Assembly: GCF_026725475.1 (NCBI RefSeq)
Contig: NZ_CP109967.1
Span: 248,001 to 312,000, forward strand
Length of the DNA: 64,000 bases
Origin: Catenovulum adriaticum
GTDB taxonomy: Bacteria > Pseudomonadota > Gammaproteobacteria > Enterobacterales > Alteromonadaceae
Direction of reading: 5' to 3'
Shown here: piece after piece, positions 43,236 through 52,214 of the stretch
How positions within the stretch are numbered: the first letter of the stretch is position 1
Layout of the letters: each line of letters begins with the position of its first letter
Program-made: the position numbers and the translations under genes
Notes under the pieces: generated by a model
What the model saw: the letters and a program-made list of their open reading frames with translations, nothing else
What the model was told of the DNA's origin: nothing
The model's database searches: none

Positions 43236-43688
43236 ATGAATAAGATATCATTTAAAGTTGAGGATCGTAAAAAATATGATTCTGGCTATCAGGAATCTAA
43301 AGTCAATATCATTATTGACGGTAAACCTTTGACAGAAATTATGAAAGAATATGAGATGCCAATGGCTACAAAGGAGGGAAATCCGGCGCTTGCAGGGGAC
43401 TACCATGCTATTGAAGTTTCATCTTCTTCACTCAAAAAATATTACCTTGGAAAAGATGAAGCAGATTGGGGGGATGAAAAAAACAAAACTGCAATACTAG
43501 GTTGTAGTTGCGGTAATTTAAGTTGTTGGCCATTGCTCTGCAAAATCAACATTCAAGGAACTAAGGTCGTTTGGTCGGATTTCGAACAACCCCATAGAGA
43601 TGAGGATTGGGATTATTCGACTTTTGAAGGCTTTATGTTTGATAAACAGCAGTATCTTAACGCAATAGATGCAATGGATAATGCCTAA
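43236..43688 (+). CDS. Cassette gene 11: conserved hypothetical protein with Cys cluster
   Basis: 150 residues, soluble. Near the middle GCSCGNLSCWPLLC places four cysteines in 14 residues, suggestive of a metal site. The first 60 residues look like a small beta domain. No family name recognised. A ribosome-binding site is not obvious: the ATG lies 5 bases after the attC-like core. Confidence 0.6.
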   Translation: MNKISFKVEDRKKYDSGYQESKVNIIIDGKPLTEIMKEYEMPMATKEGNPALAGDYHAIEVSSSSLKKYYLGKDEADWGDEKNKTAILGCSCGNLSCWPLLCKINIQGTKVVWSDFEQPHRDEDWDYSTFEGFMFDKQQYLNAIDAMDNA

Positions 43689-43749
43689 TAAAGCGCAGTC
43701 TTGGTCTGCCGGACGCTCGCAACTCGCGCCGTTGTGCTTTGCGTTATAT
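43683..43749 (+). other. attC-like site 11
   Basis: Degenerate inverse core GCCTAAT (43683-43689) to core GTTATAT (43743-43749), with CGCAGTC/GACGCTCGC-type partial arms. The body is less symmetrical than attC 1-8. Confidence 0.6.
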
Positions 43750-43768
43750 ACCTAATCAGGAGAGGCAT

Positions 43769-44347
43769 TTGAATCAAATAGATAAAGTACTAAGTTTTAT
43801 TGTTGAAATCGAAAAGCTAAAAGATGTGCAGCGTAAAACTAGACCTGTTGGACTCAAACGATATGAAAATTCTGCCGAACACAGTTGGCACGTTTGTTTG
43901 TCTGCTTTAATGCTAAAAGATTATGCCAATGACGATATAAATATTGATAGAGTCATTAAAATGCTCTTAATTCATGATCTCGGTGAAATAGATGCAGGTG
44001 ATACCATTATTTATGCCAGTGAAACACAAGAACTCAAAGATGAAGAGGCCTCAGGAATTAATCGCATATTATCTTTATTGCCTGAAGGTAAAGGTGAGGA
44101 ATACATGAGACTTTGGCTCGAATTTGAAGCAGGAGAAACACCTGATGCAATTTATGCCAAAGCAATTGATAGAGTGCCGCCATTATTACATAACCTTCAC
44201 GATAATGGTCATAGCTGGAAGAAAAATGATGTGCCCAAAGAAAAAGTTCTTACATTAAATAGTCGGATAGCAAAGGGCAGCGATGAACTTTGGAGTAATC
44301 TTAAAGAGAAGCTAGAAAAAGCAGGAGACAAAGGTTTCTTTGCGTAG
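43769..44347 (+). CDS. Cassette gene 12: HD-domain phosphohydrolase (YfbR/HDDC2-like)
   Basis: 192 residues. HD-domain ligands are visible: H38 (SAEHSW), H69-D70 (LLIHDLGE) and a late Asp (KAIDRVPPLL). This matches small 5'-deoxynucleotidase-type HD proteins that dephosphorylate dNMPs; dNTP or dNMP depletion is also an antiphage strategy, but no partner is seen. Start TTG 43769 has AGGAGAGG 5-6 bases upstream; the longer frame from 43739 begins in the attC. The last gene in the array, it has no attC; a core-like GTTATATACCT follows its stop. Confidence 0.8.
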   Translation: MNQIDKVLSFIVEIEKLKDVQRKTRPVGLKRYENSAEHSWHVCLSALMLKDYANDDINIDRVIKMLLIHDLGEIDAGDTIIYASETQELKDEEASGINRILSLLPEGKGEEYMRLWLEFEAGETPDAIYAKAIDRVPPLLHNLHDNGHSWKKNDVPKEKVLTLNSRIAKGSDELWSNLKEKLEKAGDKGFFA

Positions 44348-44716
44348 TTATATACCTTTAAGATTTTGCTAATTGTAAGCTATAAATCTCTACAGTTGTA
44401 TTAGACCATTACAATGTGTAGTGGCAGAATAATTTGCTCATCTGATTAGAGATGCCTCTAATAAATCGTCAGCAGTTTAATGTGGTTTTTGGCATTATTA
44501 AGTCCACCGTGATGAACCCTACCTTATTGTTTTGCAAGCACTACTTTGTTTAATTAAAATCCCAACATGCAATGTTGATGTTGTTGGCAAAAATATCATT
44601 TATATAACCGCTGTATATTGAAAAAATATTAATATGTTTTATGCTAAATTTTCAATATCAAGATTTTTTGACAAAACAAGTTTATTGTATAGCTAAAATT
44701 TAACAGGAGGTTTAGT
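44348..44716. other. Intergenic region at the right edge of the cassette array
   Basis: 369 bases. At its left edge GTTATATACCT (44347-44357, preceded by TTTGCGTA) repeats the cassette core at 43743. The remainder is AT-rich; a promoter for chaB is likely in the last 100 bases. Nothing else identified. Confidence 0.5.
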
Positions 44717-44944
44717 GTGCCGTATAGTAATCGTAGTGAATTGCCCTCATCAGTAAAAGATAATTTACCTAAACATGCACAAGATATATATAAAGAAGCT
44801 TTTAATAGTGCATGGGATACTTACAAAAACTCTGAAGACAGAGATTCAGATGATGATCGCGAAACAGTCGCGCACAAAGTAGCTTGGTCAGCGGTTAAAA
44901 ATACCTACCATAAAAATGCAAACGGAGATTGGGTAAAAGATTAG
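44717..44944 (+). CDS. chaB: ChaB family protein
   Basis: 75 residues with the ChaB pattern: PSSVKDNLPKHAQDIYKEAFNSAW, then AHKVAWSAVKNTYHKNANGDWVKD. The start is GTG with a perfect AGGAGG 6 bases upstream. ChaB is linked to ChaA cation exchange in E. coli by name, but its biochemical role is unclear. It is convergent with bcsC; a small hairpin (CTTATT-AA-AATAAG, 44945-44958) lies between the two stops. Confidence 0.85.
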   Translation: MPYSNRSELPSSVKDNLPKHAQDIYKEAFNSAWDTYKNSEDRDSDDDRETVAHKVAWSAVKNTYHKNANGDWVKD

Positions 44945-44959
44945 CTTATTAAAATAAGT

Positions 44960-47900
44960 TTAAAATGCTTGATAGGGTGTGATGGGTTTTGGTGGTGTAT
45001 ATAGGCGGCTGGGAGAGTTGCCAAAATAGTATCTAAGATATAATTGCCCATTTACGGGTTGGTAAGCATTGGCTTTTTGCGCTGAAAAGTAACCACCAAT
45101 AATCCAGTTTTGATTAAGTTTATATTCAACGGATGCTGCTAAACGATAGCCTAAACCGGCACTTTTATCGGCTGAAAATCGCGGGTTAATATCGGTTTGA
45201 TCTGTTAATTGTTGAGCTTGTTGTTGTAAGTCTGCATGTTCAGGAAAATACGCTATCGTATCTTCTTTTGAGGTTGACCAAGAAGCAGTCGCAGTTAATT
45301 GATAACTGAGTTTAGCCCAATTACCCTGAAACGTTATTGGAATAGACGTTCCCCAGTAAGACTGCGGGCTATAATAGCCCCCATGACCAAAAGTTTCGCC
45401 ACTTAAATTATGTTGGTAAGACCAATGTAATACATTACTGCCTAAATTAATTTCATGATTTACGCCCTGATAAAAGCGATAATATGTACCGCCCATAACC
45501 CTATAACTCTGATTAGATTTAACATTTTCTCCGCTATACTGATAGTAATCCACTAATCCCCAAAATCCCCAGCGGTTCCCCAAATCATGAGAAAGATTAA
45601 CATTAAGGCCTGTGCGTCTAACACCGCCAAATACTTTGTTTGAGTAAGGGTCAGTTAATCCTGAATAAGCTAAAACAGAATCATTTAAGGCTTTTCGTTC
45701 AAGTTCAATGCCATAAGATAAATTTTGAATATTTCCTTGATACTCAATACCAAATAATAAATCATTTACTTTAAAGCCTGCAGGTGAAATCCCTAAATTA
45801 AATCGCCAGTTGGTACCTTGCCAACCCACAGCTAAATCAATCCCTTCATCTTGTTTTTTGTAAATTTGGTTAGCGCAATCTGACTGACACAGCAATCCAG
45901 TTCCCAAGTTATTAATACCTGTTTCGGACACGAGTTGAATCTCTGGATCTTGGATTTTTTCAAGATCTAATTTGGTAAAAAAATGACCTTGTTTAAAAGG
46001 TAACCAAAGGGCTAATGGTAAAGTTGATTGAGAAACTGATGCACCAGTATTGGTGCTGGTTTGACTAGACGCTTGTATTCCTAATTCAAACCAGGCTTCG
46101 TTTTTAATTTGCGCTTGTTTAATTTGGTTAAGGGTATTTTTATAATACCAAGTGTCGTTGTCTGCCTGTTGCGAAATTTTATTGCGCCACTGGTTAGCAA
46201 GTTGTGTTTGGTTTTCAGATTCGGCAACTTGAGTGGCCCAGTAAGTGAGCTCAAGATCATTTGGGTTTTGGGTAACCCATTGTTTGGAGATTGCTAATTT
46301 TTGTGTGTTATTCATTTTGGGCAATAGCTTGAGCGTTCGCTTTTTTTGATAAGCTGATAAGTTGCTTTTTTTGGCGATTATTGAATTTAAAATACGATGC
46401 TTGTTTGAATTTATTTGTGACTTATTCAAAGGTGATGCGTTTATCTCTGAATCATTTTCTAAATCAGTTTCTAAATAATCCAAAGCTAAATTAATGGGCA
46501 GCTCATCAGTTGAGTTTAATAAAGCGATATAGGGCTTTGCCTTATTTATTTTTTTATTGGTTAAATAGTATTGCGCCAACAGTTGCTTTGGCACTGGGCT
46601 GGCCGGATAATTATTGGCCAATTGTTCAATGCGCACTAGCTCTGATTGTTGGCTATGCTTGGCATAAAATTGATTCAATTGCCCCCAACTTTCAAGTTCT
46701 GCTTGGGTTGCATTGAAGCCCATCTCAAGCTGGGAAAAATGTTTTTTGAAAGCGGAGATATAACCTTCATTCAATAGCCAACTGCAATATTCCAGTTGCC
46801 AGCTTAATGGCAGCACATCTGCTAATTTATTCCACGGTTTAAGTTCGCTTTGAATTAATTTTATGGCTAAATACGCTTGATCATTGAGGTACGCGAGCTG
46901 AGCTAAATTTAATTTTTGTGATTGAGTGAAACCAGACGTTAAATGTGCAAACTCTGTTAGTGGTTTAGCTGAACGTTTAGGTGCTTCTATTATTTGCTGA
47001 GCTAAGTTTTGGTATTGAACTTGATGCCGATATTGCTTACTTAACTGAGTGATTGCAGGCGATTTTTGTTTAGATTGTTTCATCAACTCAACAGCTGATT
47101 GATAACGATTTTGGCTACCTAAAAACAATGCATTTGCATATACAAACTCGTTTAACTTAAGTGCTTTAGGGTATTGTTTTGTAAAAACCTGTTCAGCTTT
47201 TTGGATGTTATCTTGTTGAGCGTAAATTTTAGCTAAGTCAAAACTTAACCATGCTGGGTAAGTTAGCTTATCTATGCCCTCTGATAAAATGGAAATCGCC
47301 AGCCTTGTTTCATTATCAGCCAGTGCATTGGCTCCAGCTTCACGATACTTTTCGGCCATAATGCGGTTAAACTCAGTATTTATTTGTATCTTTTGCTGAG
47401 CCGATAATCCATTAAAAAATTTCCAAGCTTGTTTAATATCAGCTTTAGAGTTTAATAAATTGAGCATACCCAACTGAGCTAAAGCATGGTTAGGATTTTG
47501 TTTTAGGACAGTTTGAAATAGCTGTTTTGCTAAATTAGATTTGCCTTTAAGGCGTTCTATTTCTCCCTGATAATAAATGCTAGCAAGTTCACTAGGTTCA
47601 ATTTTTTTTGCTTTAGTTAATATTTGTTGGGCTAAATCGAGATTATTATTATTTATTGCAATGCGGACCTTTGCTATTTGTTCCCAATATTTTGCTGTGT
47701 TGAGTAATAACCGCCAAGTATTAGCATCAAAAGCTTTTGGCGCTAAGTCTAGCGCTTTTAAATAATGGAATTGCGCTGTTTTGTGCTGCCCAGTTCGCAT
47801 ACTCAATAATGCTTGGCTGGCATGAATTTGTGCATCTTTTGGGTGGTGTTTAAGTGCTTTATCAAATAAAACTTGTGCTTGTTGATATAAACCTTGGTCA

Positions 47901-48802
47901 GATAATTGTTTGGCTTTGAACCAAGCGCGATAGCCAGGATCAGCAAGCTGCATTTGTTTATGCTGATAAGCTTGATTGAAATTACCGATAGCCAACTGTC
48001 CTTTTTCACTTTTTGGATAGTAAGTTTTATATAATTTAACCCATTGTTGGCTATTTTGAGTGTAGGGTAGGCGGTTAATTGCTCTTAACCAAATGTCTTC
48101 TGTATAAATTCGATACCGCTCGTCACGGGCATATTGCGTTAACGTTTGATAAGCACTTTGGTTATCGGGCGATTGTTTTAGTAAAAAATCAGCATAAGCT
48201 AAATCAAGCTCTGCTAAATTGGAAAATTCTTGTCTTAATTTTTGGTATCGTTGCTTCACTTTGGTATTAGAAGTGGTGCTTGCATCAAGCCATTTTAAAT
48301 ATTCAAGTTGATATTCAAGACCGGGTAAACCTTGGCTAAAAATGCGGTCGTAAAGCGCAACTGCTTTATCTGGTTGGCTGGTGATTGCCAATAATCGTGC
48401 CTCATTTATTGTTGGTTTTAACCGACCTAGGGTATCAATTAAAATTTGGGCTGTGGCCTGACATGAATTAGTTTGTGTTAGTTTTTTAAGTTGAGCAAGG
48501 GTTTGCCGCGCTAAAGTGAGTTGATTATTAGCAACCTGATAGCGAATTTTAGCGCAATAAGTTGGCGCTTGATGAGGTGATATTTGAATTAACTTATCAA
48601 GCGCATTTTTGGCCAGCGGGTCATCTTTTTGTAAAAGTGCACGCTTTAGTTGTTTCGTTAAAAATAGGGTAGGCTCTTTATCAATAGTGTAAGGTTCGGC
48701 TTTAATTTGAAAGCTCAAATTTAACCCTAAACCCAGCAGACAACCCGCAACGATTTGCGTTAACTTGCCTAACGTAATTAAACGGATATAGCTTAATTGC
48801 AT
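44960..48802 (-). CDS. bcsC: Cellulose export outer-membrane porin/TPR protein BcsC
   Basis: 1280 residues: signal peptide (to about 35), a long TPR solenoid (about 40-900) and a C-terminal beta-barrel (about 940-1280) ending in a YYFGN...PYQAF type strand. It guides the glucan through periplasm and outer membrane. The length is close to family norm (about 1150-1300). The start overlaps bcsZ by 10 bases. It is the last gene of the operon. Confidence 0.92.
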   Translation of the reverse strand: MQLSYIRLITLGKLTQIVAGCLLGLGLNLSFQIKAEPYTIDKEPTLFLTKQLKRALLQKDDPLAKNALDKLIQISPHQAPTYCAKIRYQVANNQLTLARQTLAQLKKLTQTNSCQATAQILIDTLGRLKPTINEARLLAITSQPDKAVALYDRIFSQGLPGLEYQLEYLKWLDASTTSNTKVKQRYQKLRQEFSNLAELDLAYADFLLKQSPDNQSAYQTLTQYARDERYRIYTEDIWLRAINRLPYTQNSQQWVKLYKTYYPKSEKGQLAIGNFNQAYQHKQMQLADPGYRAWFKAKQLSDQGLYQQAQVLFDKALKHHPKDAQIHASQALLSMRTGQHKTAQFHYLKALDLAPKAFDANTWRLLLNTAKYWEQIAKVRIAINNNNLDLAQQILTKAKKIEPSELASIYYQGEIERLKGKSNLAKQLFQTVLKQNPNHALAQLGMLNLLNSKADIKQAWKFFNGLSAQQKIQINTEFNRIMAEKYREAGANALADNETRLAISILSEGIDKLTYPAWLSFDLAKIYAQQDNIQKAEQVFTKQYPKALKLNEFVYANALFLGSQNRYQSAVELMKQSKQKSPAITQLSKQYRHQVQYQNLAQQIIEAPKRSAKPLTEFAHLTSGFTQSQKLNLAQLAYLNDQAYLAIKLIQSELKPWNKLADVLPLSWQLEYCSWLLNEGYISAFKKHFSQLEMGFNATQAELESWGQLNQFYAKHSQQSELVRIEQLANNYPASPVPKQLLAQYYLTNKKINKAKPYIALLNSTDELPINLALDYLETDLENDSEINASPLNKSQINSNKHRILNSIIAKKSNLSAYQKKRTLKLLPKMNNTQKLAISKQWVTQNPNDLELTYWATQVAESENQTQLANQWRNKISQQADNDTWYYKNTLNQIKQAQIKNEAWFELGIQASSQTSTNTGASVSQSTLPLALWLPFKQGHFFTKLDLEKIQDPEIQLVSETGINNLGTGLLCQSDCANQIYKKQDEGIDLAVGWQGTNWRFNLGISPAGFKVNDLLFGIEYQGNIQNLSYGIELERKALNDSVLAYSGLTDPYSNKVFGGVRRTGLNVNLSHDLGNRWGFWGLVDYYQYSGENVKSNQSYRVMGGTYYRFYQGVNHEINLGSNVLHWSYQHNLSGETFGHGGYYSPQSYWGTSIPITFQGNWAKLSYQLTATASWSTSKEDTIAYFPEHADLQQQAQQLTDQTDINPRFSADKSAGLGYRLAASVEYKLNQNWIIGGYFSAQKANAYQPVNGQLYLRYYFGNSPSRLYTPPKPITPYQAF

Positions 48803-49965
48803 GCTTTGTTAAGCCAATGAGGTATTGTTTCGCCCGCTTGATTAATGACAAACCTTTGGGTTAATACACTTTGAGAAAACAAGCTAAGCACAGAATCGTA
48901 GTATCTCCCTTTATTTTCACCAAACTGACCCGTGTTTATTTTTTCGATAAAACTTTTAAAAAACTCAGGTTTAAGCTCTTTAAGCATAGGTGCTACCGCC
49001 ATTTGAAAACCGACAGGACCAACGCCTTGATAAGATAAATCAGTCGCAGAAATGTATTCAGGCATAAACCCTAACGATACGATTTTATCGGCTAAAGGCA
49101 TAAAATGAGTATTTAATTGCTGTTTAATTGTGTCATTTTTAGTGTTCGGATTGGCGGTTATGTTAGGGCTTATATTATTCCAAAGGTAAACGCGAATCGC
49201 ATTATAACTGCCTTGTTCGGTCGCGGATTTGTTGTAAAAAATACCTTTTTCTGGTGAATAATTTAGCCAATCAGCCGCAGCACCATTTTGTGTGCTTTTT
49301 AACAGTAATTGGGTACTGCTTTGATGTAATTTAGGCCAATGTGAATCTGGAAATCGTTTTGCAAAATACCGACTAATAAATAATGGTGAATAGCTTGGAT
49401 TTAATTTAACTGAATTTTTATTTTCGAATCCGTAAGGCGCAGGTAATAATGTCCAACCCAAGGTGTCAATATAACTGACTTCTTCACGTAAAATACGCAT
49501 TGCCATTACGCTGGCAAGTACATCGTAGTACCTGTCTTGCCATACGTTAGCTGCTTGAGCTAGGGTGTAAGCTATCCACAAGTCAGAATCTGATGCAGGA
49601 TTTGAATCTAAAATTTGATACTGATCGTTTTTGTTTTTTCCCCATTTCCAAGCCGGTAATCGAGTACTTAAATCGCCTTCGGCTAGGTGTTGTTCTGTCC
49701 ATTTTAATAGTCGATCAAATGCAGCTTTATCATTTGCGAGCAGTGCGAAAAACAATGCGTAAGACTGACCTTCAGAGGTCGTAATATCTTCTTTTGAGCC
49801 AAGGTCAATTACTCGACCTTGTTGGCTAATAAAATCTTGCTTAAAGCTTTGCCATTGTGGCCAATTGCAAGCCACAGGTTCAGATTTAACATTAAAACTC
49901 AATGCTAAAATAAGTGAAGTGATAGCATAAATTAGTTTGTTTTTAGCGGATAAAGGTTTCAACAT
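48793..49965 (-). CDS. bcsZ: Periplasmic endo-beta-1,4-glucanase BcsZ (GH8)
   Basis: 390 residues with a signal peptide (to about 28) and one GH8 (alpha/alpha)6 barrel. The proton donor E65 is in TSEGQSYAL; acids D126/D128 are in NPASDSDLW. BcsZ trims or edits nascent cellulose. It overlaps the bcsB stop by one base (TAATG). Confidence 0.93.
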   Translation of the reverse strand: MLKPLSAKNKLIYAITSLILALSFNVKSEPVACNWPQWQSFKQDFISQQGRVIDLGSKEDITTSEGQSYALFFALLANDKAAFDRLLKWTEQHLAEGDLSTRLPAWKWGKNKNDQYQILDSNPASDSDLWIAYTLAQAANVWQDRYYDVLASVMAMRILREEVSYIDTLGWTLLPAPYGFENKNSVKLNPSYSPLFISRYFAKRFPDSHWPKLHQSSTQLLLKSTQNGAAADWLNYSPEKGIFYNKSATEQGSYNAIRVYLWNNISPNITANPNTKNDTIKQQLNTHFMPLADKIVSLGFMPEYISATDLSYQGVGPVGFQMAVAPMLKELKPEFFKSFIEKINTGQFGENKGRYYDSVLSLFSQSVLTQRFVINQAGETIPHWLNKACN

Positions 49966-52214
49966 TACTCATCTCCTTCGGCTAAACGTTTTGCCGTTAA
50001 TACTTTTAATAAGCGCCAAATGATGACAGATAAAACCAATAAGACTAAAACTGATAGTAAGCCTAATATAACTGGATAATCTGACAGGTGATACCAAATT
50101 AATTGGTGGATGGGCAAGCTGCCAACATAATAATTATCGTCGGTTTGAATGTGGGTAATGCCATATTGATTAATGACATTGGCAGCGCCTTTGATTTTAT
50201 TAAGCGACTCTTGCTGTTGAAAAATTTCTGTTGTTAGCTGATAACCAGCATTTGAATTGGCGTATAAAGCGACAACGGTTCGCTCGCTGTCGTACGGCGA
50301 CTGAAAGCTTAAAATACTGGCTAAATCACCGCGACTTTTAAGCTCAATGTTAACTTTTTGCTCGGTCTGGCCAGGATATAAAGTCCTGTTGAGCTCGTTT
50401 TTGTATTGTGAAATTAAAATATCTGACTTTTTGCTGCCTTGTTTTATTAAACTTTTCGGCTGTCCAATAATCAATAAGTCGTAGTCGTCTGCTTTTATGT
50501 CGGATAAATCATTTTTAATTGTGATGTAGCTAGCCGGATAACCGGTAGAAGCACTCATATGGGCAATTGTATTGAATAATAAATCATATTCATTAACTGA
50601 GCGATTTTTGCCAATTAAAACTAAGGTCTGCTGTAGATCTGCATATTTGGTAAATGGAAAACCAGACTGTGCAAAAGCATGTAAATCGGGCATTTTAATA
50701 TAATGTTCATAACCTGCTAAGCTTACGCTCGAATTTTCATCAATGCGGCCATAATTACTATCTTTAGGTGCAGCTGAACAGGCTCCGGATTTAGCAATTG
50801 CGAAGCTAAAGTCGAAGGTAAGCACATTATTGGCGCTGAGTTTAAAACTAGGTATTTCGATTGATTGCGTACTTTCACCGGGAGTAGGCTCGGCAAAAGG
50901 AATCGTTAAATTGCCTAAATTCCATTGGTCTTGATGGTACTCTTCTAGCATAAAGCCTTGCATAAATTGCCCATTAATTAACAAATTTAAGCGAGTATCT
51001 GTAATGCTTTTACTTGGTGTGTATCGATAGAGTAAATCTAAATCAACACCTTGGTCACGCCAAATAAATAAATCGGGGGCAAACCTTAGGTTCAATGAAC
51101 GAGCAGCAGAGCCCATTCCTTTGACTTGAAGTTGATCTGGAAAGCTAATTAATTCTGAAAATTGAACTGTTTCACCACTGGTTATCCATCTGGGGGCATC
51201 ATAAGCTTTGCGCTTTTCAATTAAAGGTGGCTGGCTAATTTCAACGCTTCGGCCCACCATAAGCTTACTGGCATGCGCTAAACTTAAAGCGGCTTGTTTA
51301 ACTTGTTGTTCATCTTTACCAAGAATGAGTAATATTTTTTTGTATCTAAATTTAGGGTTAGAGATGATCTCAACGGTTGGTTTTTCTACCAGCGGGTAGT
51401 GTTGTAAAAAATCGGGGCGGCTCTGATTGTCTGCGATAACAACCGCATGCTGACTAGGAAGCTGGTTGATACTGGTTTTTATGTTAGATTTTCGCCAGTC
51501 GGCGAGTTGTCCAAACCAACTGCTAACAATAGCCGCACTTTCTAGTGTTGTTGTGCTTGGTTGCTGGCCAAATACGATGGGTAAATCTAACATTTTGTTT
51601 AAACTATCATAGAAAAAAGGTGCAGGTAATAATGCCAGCTCACTATCGACAGATAATGCTTGATAAGTTAAATTTAATTTAGAATTACGTGAGATTTCAG
51701 CCCAAATATTTTTATTAAAGTCGTCTTGACACTGCTCTGTATAGTAACCAACCAGCTCATATTTTATTTGATTATAATCTTTAAGCACATCAGCTTGTAG
51801 CGGAATAGACCAGTGTTGCTGTGAATTGAGCGCATTGGTATCGGTTTGTTTAGGTAAATCTAAAGTCGCCATTAAATAATCATTTAAATATAATTTTATA
51901 TGCGATAATTCAGCCAACAGAGCGGGTGAGTAATTAATTGAAAAATCTAATGCGAGTTGGTTAACTAATGTATCTGGATGAATTGCAAACTCAGCAATGG
52001 CGTTAGGTGATGTTCCTGTCATTCGAGTGGTGACATTATTGAGCTCAGTTATATTTAGTGCCTGGTCATAGCGAGCGGCAGGTTCTGGGTAGCCTTGTTC
52101 AAAAATTGATTTATCCGCCATAGGCGTCAGCTGAGATGCATTTGTTTTTGCAATAAAAAGGATACTGAGCGTAATCCAAAGAGAGATTAATTTAATCATT
52201 TTAACTATATTCAT
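49965..52214 (-). CDS. bcsB: Cellulose synthase periplasmic subunit BcsB
   Basis: 749 residues with a signal peptide (MNIVKMIKLISLWITLSI then LFIAKTNAS), two jelly-roll/flavodoxin-like repeats, and a C-terminal membrane helix (about 715-740) that anchors it beside BcsA. The frame is open upstream to 52385, but ATG 52214 gives the signal peptide and overlaps bcsA by 14 bases, so I use it. Confidence 0.9.
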   Translation of the reverse strand: MNIVKMIKLISLWITLSILFIAKTNASQLTPMADKSIFEQGYPEPAARYDQALNITELNNVTTRMTGTSPNAIAEFAIHPDTLVNQLALDFSINYSPALLAELSHIKLYLNDYLMATLDLPKQTDTNALNSQQHWSIPLQADVLKDYNQIKYELVGYYTEQCQDDFNKNIWAEISRNSKLNLTYQALSVDSELALLPAPFFYDSLNKMLDLPIVFGQQPSTTTLESAAIVSSWFGQLADWRKSNIKTSINQLPSQHAVVIADNQSRPDFLQHYPLVEKPTVEIISNPKFRYKKILLILGKDEQQVKQAALSLAHASKLMVGRSVEISQPPLIEKRKAYDAPRWITSGETVQFSELISFPDQLQVKGMGSAARSLNLRFAPDLFIWRDQGVDLDLLYRYTPSKSITDTRLNLLINGQFMQGFMLEEYHQDQWNLGNLTIPFAEPTPGESTQSIEIPSFKLSANNVLTFDFSFAIAKSGACSAAPKDSNYGRIDENSSVSLAGYEHYIKMPDLHAFAQSGFPFTKYADLQQTLVLIGKNRSVNEYDLLFNTIAHMSASTGYPASYITIKNDLSDIKADDYDLLIIGQPKSLIKQGSKKSDILISQYKNELNRTLYPGQTEQKVNIELKSRGDLASILSFQSPYDSERTVVALYANSNAGYQLTTEIFQQQESLNKIKGAANVINQYGITHIQTDDNYYVGSLPIHQLIWYHLSDYPVILGLLSVLVLLVLSVIIWRLLKVLTAKRLAEGDE

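Noticed and set aside
43739..43768. TTG start 43739 for the HD-domain gene
   Set aside because: It falls inside the attC-like site; TTG 43769 has a strong AGGAGAGG ribosome site.
34101..44357. Whole island as a prophage or conjugative element
   Set aside because: No phage structural, integrase or conjugation genes; attC-type junctions explain the layout.
44945..44958. Strong bidirectional terminator between chaB and bcsC
   Set aside because: The stem is only six AT-rich base pairs; too weak to call as a terminator.
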